In this document: positions 24,201 to 33,900 of the stretch, piece after piece | How the letters are laid out: each line of letters starts with the position of its first letter | Position numbering within the stretch: position 1 is the first letter of the stretch | Source: Anthoceros angustus | Taxonomy: Eukaryota > Streptophyta > Anthocerotopsida > Anthocerotales > Anthocerotaceae | Direction: 5' to 3' | Assembly (NCBI GenBank): GCA_010909165.1 | Contig: MU008155.1 | Coordinates: forward strand, 682,001 to 746,000 | Length of the DNA stretch: 64,000 bases | Made by a program: the position numbers and the translations under genes | Notes under the pieces: model-generated | Databases searched by the model: none | The model's input: only the letters and a program-made list of their open reading frames with translations | What the model was told of the DNA's origin: nothing

Positions 24201-24600
24201 TCAGAGAGATGGCAATATAGCAGTCCATGTACACCAGAACTCCCAGAGCCTCAACGGCCTCAGTCAACTGCCCCTGCTGACATAATTTGCTCATGGTCTC
24301 GGCCATTACCCCACCTTCGTATCCTGCAGGCCCGCTAGAGTCACTCTCCGTTCCACCCATGTGCACATTCGGAGCAGGTAGCTGGGCATCCACCGGAGCT
24401 GGCCTATCGAAATTGTCCAGCCACCGGACATTTTGGAAATCCCTGTGCCGGAAATCCAGCCACCAGGAACTCTTCTTATGTTGCGTTGTGGATGCTGAAG
24501 CATTTTTCGCCACAAGAGCTCCTGGTAGCTGGAAGACCCGTCTCCAGCCAACCATCCTCTTGGACCAGCTGGTTTTCTTGCTATGTTTTGCACCATGCAA
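21247..24600 (-). CDS. PLS-class PPR protein with E/E+ end, no DYW domain
   Basis: An uninterrupted frame of 1,117 residues, intronless as is usual for this class. After a basic, Ser/Trp-rich leader (possible organelle targeting, residues 1-40) come PPR motifs arranged in at least seven PLS blocks of about 102 residues, each with ALEKGKQLHAQ-, VNMYAKCGSLEDA- and VVTWNAMIAGYSQQ-like segments that are strongly alike. The end has the E domain (DHYSCMVDLLGRAGQLDEAL, PGASVWHTLLSACSKW, AAAYVMMSNIY) and the PG-box-like KQPGQSWWTDMGGVVHCF, then stops at VGDKIASQQ, before a DYW deaminase would begin. PLS proteins bind organelle RNA base by base, and most direct C-to-U editing. Without DYW it would need a deaminase partner or serve another RNA role. 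A broken paralogue lies at 31.0-35.1 kb on the same strand. Confidence 0.9.
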   Translation of the reverse strand: MHGAKHSKKTSWSKRMVGWRRVFQLPGALVAKNASASTTQHKKSSWWLDFRHRDFQNVRWLDNFDRPAPVDAQLPAPNVHMGGTESDSSGPAGYEGGVMAETMSKLCQQGQLTEAVEALGVLVYMDCYIAISLIYAVLKECVAKKDLPLGRLVHALTVKKGYESDTFLCNHILRMYSSHARLQEALDVFLMVATPDAFTWSAIISAHVKHGQDKEAIELYYRMRRSGVKPDGYVFVAALQACARGADLKSGQQVHADLLASGLERNLFVSSCLVDMYAKCGSLEESRRVFDGLDKKNVVTWNAMIAGYSQQGMGQEALRLYHAMQEEGLAASDSVTFVSLLQACASVGILALEKGKQLHAQIGEQGLELDVFVASSLVNMYAKCGSLEDARNVFDRIAKKNVETWNAMIAGYSKQRMGEKALHLYRAMREEGIVTPSSVTFVCLLQACASVGAPALENGKQLHAEIRGNGLHSDVLVANSLVNMYAKCGSLEGARGVFHGLAQKDVVTWNAMIAGYFQHGMGQQALCVYDAMQEEAIVAPDSVTFVCLLQACACLGPPALEKGKQIHTQIIGQGLEADIFVGSSVVSMYAKCGSLQDARTVFDGLGRKDAVTWSAMIAGYSQQNLGQEALHLYCAMQEEGIAAPDSVTFVSLLQACASVGTLALEKGKQLHAQTREQGLEADVFVANSLVSMYAKCGSLEDAQGVFEGLVQKDVVTWNAMIAGYSQQAMGQEALCLYQAMQERGMAASDSVTLVSLLQACASVGTLGLDRGKQLHAQIRELGLEADVFVAGSVVNMYVKCGSLKSARSVFDELHDKNVVTWSVMIAGYSQQGFGPEALSLYKAMQEEGLVAPNSVTFVSLLQACAGMAALHVGRQLHAQIKEQELEGDMLVAGGLINMYGKCGSMVDAQLVFEALPEKDAVIWNALIAGYTRQGESEDVFDLVLKMRQDGIQPDDVTFLSVLTVCSHTGLVNKGREYFEAMPAHHGITPRTDHYSCMVDLLGRAGQLDEALALVRTMPVLPGASVWHTLLSACSKWSNVEVGRHAFDEAVTLDKKDAAAYVMMSNIYRGAQMWEQAQEMQARRVRMRAWKQPGQSWWTDMGGVVHCFFVGDKIASQQ

Positions 24601-24759
24601 CTTCGTGGTCTGCCAGTGCTTCGTTCCTGGAAGGTATTGCTAGAATACCTGCTGACTTCACAGGCAGCCATGGCCTGGCAGCATCACACGCTGAATCTAT
24701 GAATGCATTTCTACAGCGCACAGGAGGTTGGGCGAGAGGAGGAGGTACCTCAAGCTCAC

Positions 24760-26735
24760 CTACATAGAAACGCATCGTATGCCAGGCTGTTTGCAGATGC
24801 CATCACATCGACAGGAGCATGCCATAGGAGAGAGGTCCAATTCCAGAACAGTCCATCTTCCACGGTTTAGAGTCAGCATCGTATCATGGGGAGACGTTCC
24901 ACCGAACAGTCCTGACACGTCGTAGAATAATACCACCCCAAAGATAAACTTGAAGTATAAACTGATTTTGAGGTAGAAGGGAAAGAAGACTTTATTATAA
25001 AACAGAGATGGGAAAAACCCATCCACCCTAAAAACAAAGGGCACCATGCCAGGGGGACTAGCCCCATGATCACGCATTTCAAAACTACCAATCGCCCGAA
25101 GAAGAACTTCGTAGTGAGGGATGTGAAAAGGCCTACTTACCACCGATGTCGAAGAAGCTGCAACTCCCGCGCTCGCTGTCGTTCTATATACTGCGTTAGC
25201 CAACGCCCTCTGCAGAGCGATGGAAACCCTCTGCCGGAAGAAAGCAACGATACAAGAAAGGGGGAGGCCAACCCCATTCCTACGGCTATGATAAGCCTTG
25301 GCACAGGCCTTGACGAACCTAGAGAAATCCTTGCCCATGGCTCCGTGAGTCTCAATGGCAAGGGGGACGAAGGCGTGGCCGTCCTGCATAGGAGAGTACT
25401 TGTGGACCTTAGCCGTCGCGCATCCCTCCGCCGCCCAACCTGGGGGGTAAGAATAACATGTTCGCACACACTCTCCCGGGTGGGATCGGTTACCACCACA
25501 TCAGCAACCGAAACCCGGGATCGGTTACCACCACATCAGCAACCGAAACCTGATGATCCCCGGGTCAAAAATAGGTCTACCCTAAGCGAAACCCCCGTTG
25601 AGCAAGGTGTAAGGGCGCTCCCTAAATGGAAGGAACCCGCCTTCCCTAGGAATAGAGAACATGACGTCCTAGACGGCGTCATGTGTAGCGATACGCTGCC
25701 CACCCGCGGGACAGTGAGCCAAGTGCGTCCCAAAGTCATCAAGAGGGGCCCCGCAGCTACAAGTTGAAAGAGAGCAAGCCAGAGGATGGACCAAGCCAAG
25801 GCGAAAACGCATCGCGGTAGAAAAAGTTGTTGGTGCAATGCGGAACGCCTGAATACTAGGTCGAGCCAGAAGCCATGAACTTGCCCTCTTTCTTGAGCAA
25901 GAGCGGAGACGAGCCCAAGTGGGCCTAGGAATGGAGGAATCCCGGAGGAGGGCCAAACTGCGCCTGCCCCTTACTGTTTCTCCTGGGACGCCTAAAGACC
26001 CCGGAGCCCAACCTCGGAAAGCGAGGAAAAAGACGGCGTATTAGCCCTCGCCTCGAAGGATAAAGAGTCCCTGGCTAATCTTAGTGAGGCCTGCATAGCA
26101 AAAGTCCCCTCCTCAACGCCCGCGACAAAAGCCTCCAAGATATGTGAATGCCGAATTAAGAACCGGGAGGACAAGATGGGGGCACAGAGAGCCCAGCTCC
26201 CTAAGAAAGCCGCTAGCGCGGAGGCCTCCATGGCCAGCAAACCAGTGCCCCCAAAAGCGATGGGAAGGAACGCCGGCCGCTTCGCAAGATCCCCGGCTGC
26301 ACACTCGAAGGTGCGTGGGCCGATGATGTGGCCTAAAACCTGCATAAGCCGCTTGTCGAAATTCCTTAGGCTAGACAAGAAAACCGGGGAGGGGGCAACC
26401 GTTTGAAGAAGGTACCCTGGCCGGCGCACAAAACAAAAGCAGAGGATCCCAAACGCCACTTGCGGGTCTCCCACTTGAGAAATGTCGTCAATGTGCGCCA
26501 AATCCTCAGCCAAAGCCACGCGCGTCCACATAATCGTGGGTGAAGGCAAGAGGCCCAATCGCGACACCAAGAACCCCTGCGGAGAAGCAATATCCCCCTC
26601 CGGATACCGGAGAAAAGGCGCAACGCCAGAGGACCAAACCTTGCATTTGATGATTTTGACCTTCAAACCGAGGCGGGAGAGCTCTGAAGCGAAGAACTCA
26701 AACGCTACTTTGAGGTAGAAGAAGAAGATCAATTA
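24760..26735 (-). mobile_element. Non-LTR retrotransposon (LINE) fragment, 5'-truncated and decayed
   Basis: Three neighbouring minus-strand segments in different frames look like one decayed LINE ORF. 26732-25992 gives a reverse-transcriptase C-terminal part (LSRLGLKVKIIKCKVWSS onwards). About 25956-25669 holds a zinc-knuckle-like CSCGAPLDDFGTHLAHCPAGG. 25500-25140 holds VVTDP and FVPLAIETHGAMGKDF, which I take as a restriction-like endonuclease region (D...K..ET pattern). Frameshifts separate the parts, and the catalytic part of the reverse transcriptase is missing. The fragment ends abruptly at about 26735 against AT-rich DNA, as expected for 5' truncation on insertion. It sits between the intact PPR gene and the AT-rich kinase. 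Confidence 0.75.
25486..25553. repeat. Tandem repeat of about 34 bp inside the LINE
   Basis: Two adjacent copies of a unit containing gatcggttaccaccacatca and ending gcaaccgaaacc lie in the LINE fragment, where the frame is broken. The local duplication may itself cause one of the frameshifts. Confidence 0.85.
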
Positions 26736-26900
26736 TTTTTTTATTTTTGAACATCATGGGAATTGAAATGAAAAAAAGTACATATGTTGGAATAAAAATT
26801 TTCTGAACTATTTATGTAGTCTAAGCTAAAATTGAAACTATATAAAATATTTTAAGACTATCTAGACTAAGCTAAAATCAAAACCCTAGGTTAGACTATG

Positions 26901-28043
26901 CTATATTCTCCTAGAAAGTATTCGTTTAATACATCTGCCCTTGTTTAACATCCTAATTTTTTTCTTAAAGTAATCAAGTATTTCCTTTTTGTTAACTTGT
27001 GTCTCTTCAGTGTCCATATATATTTTTTCAATAAACCATTTATGCGTTTTTATAAATGGAATAGTGATACGAAATCTTGGGTCAACTTCTAGTATCATTA
27101 CTAGTAGGTCAATACAAAGAAAAGAAAGTTCATCAATTAATTGAAGCGCATGCTCACAAACTATAAAATTATCACCCTTTTGAATAAAAAGATGAGCGCC
27201 CGTTACCATTAGAAACAAGGTTACTCCAGCGGACCATATATCACATGGCGCACCTTTATATTTAAATCCAAAATATATCTCGGGAGCCATGTATCTTTTC
27301 GTTCCACAAAACTTGGTATATTCAGTGCTTGAATTCCCTCGGCAAGAATGTCCAAAATCTGCAATCCTTAAACCAAAGTCTTCATTCATTAATAAATTTC
27401 CTAGTTTAATATCGCGATGAAAAATACCTTTATTGTGGCAATCTTCTAAACCATAAATAATTTGCCGAAAAAAATGTCTAGAAACGTCTTCATCTAAGGC
27501 ACCTCGATGTTGAATAAAGTTCCATAATGAACCGCCTCGCATTAGTTCTTGAATCAAAAATACATTTTTACCAAACATATATGCATTGTGTAATTTTAGT
27601 ATGTTTGGGTGGTCTAACAATTTTAAACATTCGACTTCATATTTTATTTGCTCCATTGTAATTTGATTATTAACATCATGATAGATCTTGATAGCCACTG
27701 CTTCATTGGTGATAATATGTCTTCCAAGCATGACTTGTGCTTGACCACCCTTCCCTAATTCGGTTTCTGTGATTTGATAATTATCAATTGTAAGAACTTC
27801 GTTATTACATGTGTTGACGACCACTGCTTCATTGGTAATAATATCTCTTCCAAACATGACTTGTGCATGAACATCATTCCCTAATGTTGTTCCATTGATT
27901 TGTTCATTATCAACTATCTTCACTTCCCAACTACGTGCTTTGTGACATTTACTCTCTTTCAAACTCTCAAGCATATTGTCAGTTCTTAGAACATTTTCGC
28001 TATTCCACTCCTTAATTTGACCTTCTCTAAGTCTCTTTGGCAT
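26901..28043 (-). CDS. AT-rich, intronless serine/threonine protein kinase
   Basis: 380 residues in one exon. The catalytic set is complete: glycine loop LGKGGQAQVMLG (96-107), VAIK lysine at 119, acidic helix-C region YEVE (135-138), HRDIKLGN catalytic loop with Asp211, DFG at 229-231, TKRYMAPE (248-255) and CDIWSAGVTLFL (267-278). The subdomains suggest the CAMK/SNF1-CIPK neighbourhood, but no NAF, UBA or EF-hand module follows; the protein ends in a basic tail. Residues 41-80 are a decayed copy of residues 83-122: the same DN.QI...LG, QVM.GR.IITNEAV pattern, with the lysine replaced (VVVNT for VAIKI). Base composition is far richer in A and T than in the neighbouring genes, and codon use follows. 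Retroposed, transferred or rapidly drifting origins are all possible; function unknown. Confidence 0.8.
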   Translation of the reverse strand: MPKRLREGQIKEWNSENVLRTDNMLESLKESKCHKARSWEVKIVDNEQINGTTLGNDVHAQVMFGRDIITNEAVVVNTCNNEVLTIDNYQITETELGKGGQAQVMLGRHIITNEAVAIKIYHDVNNQITMEQIKYEVECLKLLDHPNILKLHNAYMFGKNVFLIQELMRGGSLWNFIQHRGALDEDVSRHFFRQIIYGLEDCHNKGIFHRDIKLGNLLMNEDFGLRIADFGHSCRGNSSTEYTKFCGTKRYMAPEIYFGFKYKGAPCDIWSAGVTLFLMVTGAHLFIQKGDNFIVCEHALQLIDELSFLCIDLLVMILEVDPRFRITIPFIKTHKWFIEKIYMDTEETQVNKKEILDYFKKKIRMLNKGRCIKRILSRRI

Positions 28044-28179
28044 CTTGAATTATTTGTCAAATGACCAACTTTTGCAAGAGACCTTCAATAGTCCTTCCCC
28101 TTTCTCGTGCAAAAGTAAAATCTTTATAGAGTAAAGTGAACTTTTTATTTCCTTAAACTAAAGTAGAAGAAAAAACTCT

Positions 28180-28485
28180 TATACATAGACCTTGCGGAGC
28201 ACTAGACCTTTGTAAAGTAAAATAAAGTCTTAGATAGAGAGACCACAAGACCTTTGTAAAGTAAAGTAAAGTCTTAGATCGAGAAATCGCAAGACCTTTA
28301 TAATATGAAAAAAATCTCAAATAAAGAAGAGACCACGCGACCTTTTTAAAGTTGAAGTGAAAGAAAGTCTTTGATAGAGAGACTACAAGACCTTCATAGA
28401 GTTAAAGTGAAAGACAGCTCTATATATGTAGTGAGACTACGAGACCTTTATAAAACTAAAGTGAAAGAAAGTCTTATATATGGGT
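28180..28485. repeat. Degenerate repeat of about 55-70 bp upstream of the kinase
   Basis: About six imperfect units each carry agacctttrtaaagt followed by aaagtctta. Within a unit, aagac.ttt and aaagtctt are near inverted complements, so each could fold into a small hairpin. Units start near 28184, 28198, 28248, 28290, 28337, 28388 and 28440. The block lies 140 bp upstream of the kinase start and may include its 5' flank. Confidence 0.7.
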
Positions 28486-29105
28486 TGTTGTGGGATGAAT
28501 CTTTCTAAACATAGAAATGACATAGGATGAATCCTTCTAAACATGGAAGTCGTTTCGAAATGGGTGGACTGAAAAATTTCTTCTTGTTGTTCTTCAACCC
28601 AATTCTAATCAATAGAAAATATTTGGAATGCATGGACACCACTCATAAGCAACAATCTATGGGCCCACAAGGATCTCAAAAGGAACATAAGTCTCTCCTT
28701 GACAGATGGATGGATGGATAATGAGCTCTAAATATATTATTATGATTATTAATTGTATGTTTATAATAATAAGTAGCGGTTAAACAAGAATGGAATGCAA
28801 TAGGTGCAAGCATACGAGCTTTTTCGCAGAAGCGAACAAAGGGTTGAAGACTAGAGTGTAAGGCCAATCAGGTCAAGAAGCAATTACCCTTGCTCGGCTT
28901 GAAAGCGTCAGCGCTTCTTCACTTACGGGTCAAACTCAAATCTAGAGAGTGAGTGGCGAATTCAACTACATATTAGAAGATAAGACAAGTCAAATATCTT
29001 TTTCATAATCGACTTACTTGGAGTCACAAAGAGAGACCAAGGAGCATATCAAAAGAAGGGAAAAAAGTTGTATCAATAGCTATGGGTAAAAGTAGTTTCA
29101 TAAAT
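28486..29105. other. AT-rich gene-free spacer
   Basis: No supported gene. Short frames on both strands lack any family signal. Composition is similar to the kinase gene and unlike the flanking PPR copies. Confidence 0.4.
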
Positions 29106-29116
29106 TGTTTTGGTAT

Positions 29117-29455
29117 TGCTGTAATGCTGTGTCTGTAATCTTATATGCGGTAATCTTACATGCGGTGTCCTTCCTTTCCAAGATTTTGAAAATTTCCAGA
29201 TTTGGTTAGAAGAGTTTCTTGACTTAAGTAGTTTTCTGCATGGCTAAGTACTATAACTTCACTTATGGCTACTAATCGAATCAAACTAGAAAGCTGTAAT
29301 GTTGTGTCTGGAATCTTATATGCGTTGTCCTTCCTTTCCAGGATTTTGGAAATTTCTAGGTTTGGTTAGAAGAGTTTCTTGACTTAAGTAGTTTTTTGCA
29401 CGGCTAAGTACTATAACTTCACTTATGGCTACTAATCGAATCAAATTACAAAGAA
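29117..29455. repeat. Two-copy tandem repeat of about 160-175 bp
   Basis: The stretch beginning gctgtaatgctgtgtctg and ending near ctactaatcgaatcaaa occurs twice (about 29117-29291 and 29292-29450). The first copy has an extra internal cttacatgcgg-type duplication; otherwise the two differ by scattered substitutions. Confidence 0.85.
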
Positions 29456-29995
29456 AAGACAAAATAGGAGCGTAGCCCCTTCTTAAGATCCCTCATGCGG
29501 CATAATGGGGGGTCTTAAGAAAAGCCTTTATGTATGGCTTGTGCGTCGCTTCGTGAATAGGCTCGAGAGGTGGCGGCCGCCCAGGCACTTTATTCACAAG
29601 AGGCGCCCGTCCACTAGGGAGGGTAAAGCTTGGATTTTGATGAATTTTGACTCTTCACCCTACTGCTCGACTCTCTCTATTATTTATTTAAATAGGTTAT
29701 TTTCTTCATAATCACTAATGTTGACAGCAATCTTCTCACACTAGAATGCTCAGATTAAAAGGCTTATTTCTAGACACTAAAGAGAGCACAGACCAACCTT
29801 CAAGAAACAGCAGCACAGCACGCTCAGGCTAATGACAAGTATACCAAAAACCGAAAGACCTTATCTTTCATTTGTTTGGGAAAAGATACCAAAAACACAA
29901 AACATTAGTTGTGTTTAGTACACCAAGCATGCAGTTCTGTGTAAACTGTCATATTTTATGACAGAAGTTCGCTTCTGTCTCAAGCGGACCATTCA
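29456..29995. other. Gene-free spacer
   Basis: No gene recognised. One short plus-strand frame (29505-29711) has no family signal. Confidence 0.4.
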
Positions 29996-30108
29996 GGCTT
30001 CAAGTTCAAGTCTCAAATAATCCGAAGGCATTTATGAGAATGCCGAGGTGAGGCTTTAAGTTCAAGTCTCAAATAATCCGAAGGCATTTGTGAGAATGCC
30101 GAGGTGAG
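29996..30108. repeat. 55-bp tandem repeat, two copies
   Basis: Two adjacent copies share ttcaagtctcaaataatccg followed by aaggcattt.tgagaatgcc and gaggtgag. Only a few bases differ between the copies. Confidence 0.9.
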
Positions 30109-30974
30109 CCTACGACAACCGATGACATACGATAGCTTGTAAAGGCAGCGCACAAGGCAGAATTTACGTTATTCATAACGCGAAGCGCACTCAATTCATA
30201 AAGATTAGAAGCTATTATGCTCTTTATTCACTATGTACGCATAGGGGAACGAGCACATAACGAAATATGGGTATAAGAACCCCAAGAAGTGAAGGCCGCA
30301 CTGTAATGGCACGGATAGGGTCGATCGGAAAAGGTCTACGAATCGGTGGCATCCTGCCAAGAACCTCTCGTGGTGGTTCAGAAGTCCGGAGACCGTCCAA
30401 GGGCCTACGGATTCCAACGCCAAAAAGGAACTAGCCCTTGCTTCCGCACAATGGCCCCTAGCCGTAAGGCAGGTCACTACCAAGTCCGGCACGAGGATTC
30501 CAGGCGTGGTTGGTGTGATGGGAGTGTAGTTTGTGGGGAGTCACTATCCGGCAAGGTATATATGTACATATGTATACAAGAGTTGCAGTCCTTCCCAGGA
30601 TTTACTAGCAGTTCTGGCCGCGCCTACATGGATGCACTTCCTTTCCATCACACCCTGCTACTGCACTAAAAAAAAATCCGACTCCAGATGTGGCCCCCTA
30701 AACCCTCACGTGCTTCCTCTCCTCACCTGCATCTTTGACGTTTAGAACAGGAGAGTCTGTCTTGCCCATTTCGAACATGCTTGCTGCTTGTCGGACAGGG
30801 CCCGACTACCTACGATTTCCGACGTGGCAGGTCCACCTTGGGGGCCTTGTACAAGCAATTAGTGATTAGCCAGCTCATCGCTGTGACGGAAAAACGATGT
30901 ACCTAATTTCCCATCTTTGAGATATCTCCCAGGGACCCATCCGTATTGCATCTCGGAAGAAGTTCTCCCATGCT
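30109..30974. other. Spacer downstream of the PPR pseudogene
   Basis: A minus-strand frame at 30205-30492 (95 codons) shows no family I recognise. The stretch at 30280-30520 has normal GC and may be a repeat-derived fragment. No gene is supported. Confidence 0.35.
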
Positions 30975-33900
30975 TCAATCCCACCTTTGCTTCTTATCCC
31001 CGACCAAAAAACTATGCACCACTCCATCCATGTCTGCCCACCAGCTCTGCCCTGGCTGCTTCGACGCCCTGATTCTTGTTCTCCTCTCCTGAATTTCTTG
31101 TGCCTGCTCCCACATGTGTGCACCGCGGTATATGTTTGCCATCAACAGATGTGCTGCAGCGTCATGGAAAGCATGACGTCCCCCCTCCACGTTGCTCCAC
31201 TTCTTACAAGCAGCCAACACAGCATGCCAAACTGCAGCACCATGCAGTACAGGCATTGTCCTAACGAAAGCCAGTGCCTCATCTAGTTGTTCAGCACGAC
31301 CCAGAAGATCCACCATGCACGTGCAGTGGTCCTCCGAGGGAGTGATGCCATCCTGCCTGCTCATTACCTCAAAGTACTCACGCCCCTGGCTCACTAGACC
31401 CGTATGATTGCAAACTGTTAGCACACTGAGGAATGTGATCCCGTCTCTCATTCTGGGGCACAAGTTTAACACAGCTTCACTGTCCGCCAGACAGGCGAAG
31501 CCTGGCATAAGTGCATTCCAGGCAACAACATCGCTTTCAAGCAATGCGTCGAACACATCCTGCGCCTCACCACACTTCCCGTACATGTTTATCAAACTGC
31601 TGGCTACAAGCACATCAGCTTGAAGCCCTTTCTCTTTGATCTGTACATGAGGCTGCCTTCCCAGATGCAAAGCTTGCCACACTTGCACACGCCTGCAGGA
31701 GACACACAAATGTCACAGAATTGGGTGAAACACTACCTTCCTCTTGCATATCCCTGTAAAGAACAAGGGCTTCCTGGCCCATGCACTGCTGGGAATATCC
31801 TGCTATCATGGCATTCCATGTCACCACGTCTTTCTGAGTGACTCTGTCAAAAGCATCCATTTGTGCATGAAGCTCCATTCCCTTCTCCAAACCCAGGGTC
31901 CGCACAATTGCGCATGCCTGCAGGAGGGTCACAAATGTTGCAGAATCAGGTGCAGCCATGCCTTTTGCTTGCATATCCTTGTACACACCAAAGGCTTCCT
32001 CTCCCATATTGTGCTGGGAATATCCTGCTATCATGGCACTCCAGGTCACCACATTCTTGTGACCAAGTCCGTCAAACGCACCCCGAGCATCCACTAGGCT
32101 GCCACACTTTGCATGCATGTTAACTAAACTGCTAGCTACAAACTCATGAGGCTGGCACCCGTGTTCCTTAATTTGTACATGACGCTGCTTTCCCGTCTCC
32201 AAAGCCAGAGTGCCCAACTGTGCACAAGCCTGAAGGAGGCACACAAATGTCACATCGCTTGGTGCAACCTTAGCTTGTTCCTGCATTTCATGGTAAAGAG
32301 AAAGCCGCATGCCCTGCTGAGAATACCCTGCTATCATGGCATTCCACGCCACCAGATTCTTTTCGGCAAGTCCGTCAAATACATCCTGTGCATCCTCCAC
32401 ACTGCCGCACTTAGCATACATGTTTAGGAAGCTGTTGGCTACAATCACATCTGCTTGAAGCCCTTGTTCTCTAGTTAGTGCATGGAGCTGCTTCCCCGCC
32501 TCCAAAGCTGAGCCCCCACTTGCACACGCCTGCAGGAGACACACAAATGTCACAGAATTGGGTGAAACACTACCTTCCTCTTGCATATCCCTGTAAAGAA
32601 CAAGGGCTTCCTGGCCCATGCACTGCTGGGAATATCCTGCTATCATGGCATTCCATGTCACCACGTCTTTCTGAGTGACTCTGTCAAAAGCATCCATTTG
32701 TGCATGAAGCTCCATTCCCTTCTCCAAACCCAGGGTCCGCACAATTGCGCATGCCTGCAGGAGGGTCACAAATGTTGCAGAATCAGGTGCAGCCATGCCT
32801 TTTGCTTGCATATCCTTGTACACACCAAAGGCTTCCTCTCCCATATTGTGCTGGGAATATCCTGCTATCATGGCACTCCAGGTCACCACATTCTTGTGAC
32901 CAAGTCCGTCAAACGCACCCCGAGCATCCACTAGGCTGCCACACTTTGCATGCATGTTAACTAAACTGCTAGCTACAAACTCATGAGGCTGGCACCCGTG
33001 TTCCTTAATTTGTACATGACGCTGCTTTCCCGTCTCCAAAGCCAGAGTGCCCAACTGTGCACAAGCCTGAAGGAGGCACACAAATGTCACATCGCTTGGT
33101 GCAACCTTAGCTTGTTCCTGCATTTCATGGTAAAGAGAAAGCCGCATGCCCTGCTGAGAATACCCTGCTATCATGGCATTCCACGCCACCAGATTCTTTT
33201 CGGCAAGTCCGTCAAATACATCCTGTGCATCCTCCACACTGCCGCACTTAGCATACATGTTTAGGAAGCTGTTGGCTACAATCACATCTGCTTGAAGCCC
33301 TTGTTCTCTAGTTAGTGCATGGAGCTGCTTCCCCGCCTCCAAAGCTGAGCCCCCACACTTGCACATGCCTGCAGAAGGGACACAAATGCCCCGGTATTAT
33401 TAGATGTGACAATGCCTTCCTCTTGCATAGCACTGTAGAGAACCAGGGCTTCGTGCCCCATGCCCTTCTGGGAATATCCTGCTATCATAGCATTCCACCT
33501 CACCACATCTTTCTGCAGAAGTCCATCAAAAACACGCTGGGCATCCTCTAGGCTGCCGCACGTCGAATAAATGTGTACCAGGCTACTGGCTACAAACTCA
33601 TCAGGCTGAAGTGCCCGTTCTCTAACTCGTGCATGAAGCTGCTTACCCTTCTCCAGAGCCGGGGGTCCCACATCTGCACATGCCTGCAGGAGGGACACAA
33701 ATGTCACAGCATCGGGTGCAGCTATGCCTTCTTCTCGCATGGCATTATAAAGACGAAGTGCTTCATGTCCCATTCCCTGCTGAAAATATCCTGCTATCAT
33801 GGCATTCCATGTCACCACATCTTTCTCAGGAAGTCCGTCAAACACACACCGAGCATCTTCTAGACTGCCACACTTTGCATACACGTTGACCAAACTGTTG

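Noticed and set aside
21802-24643. Plus-strand open frames with repeated Cys/His-rich peptides, resembling a zinc-finger family
   Set aside because: They are antisense to the PPR repeats. The periodic His and Cys come from reading the PPR blocks backwards, and the minus frame is continuous over 1,117 codons.
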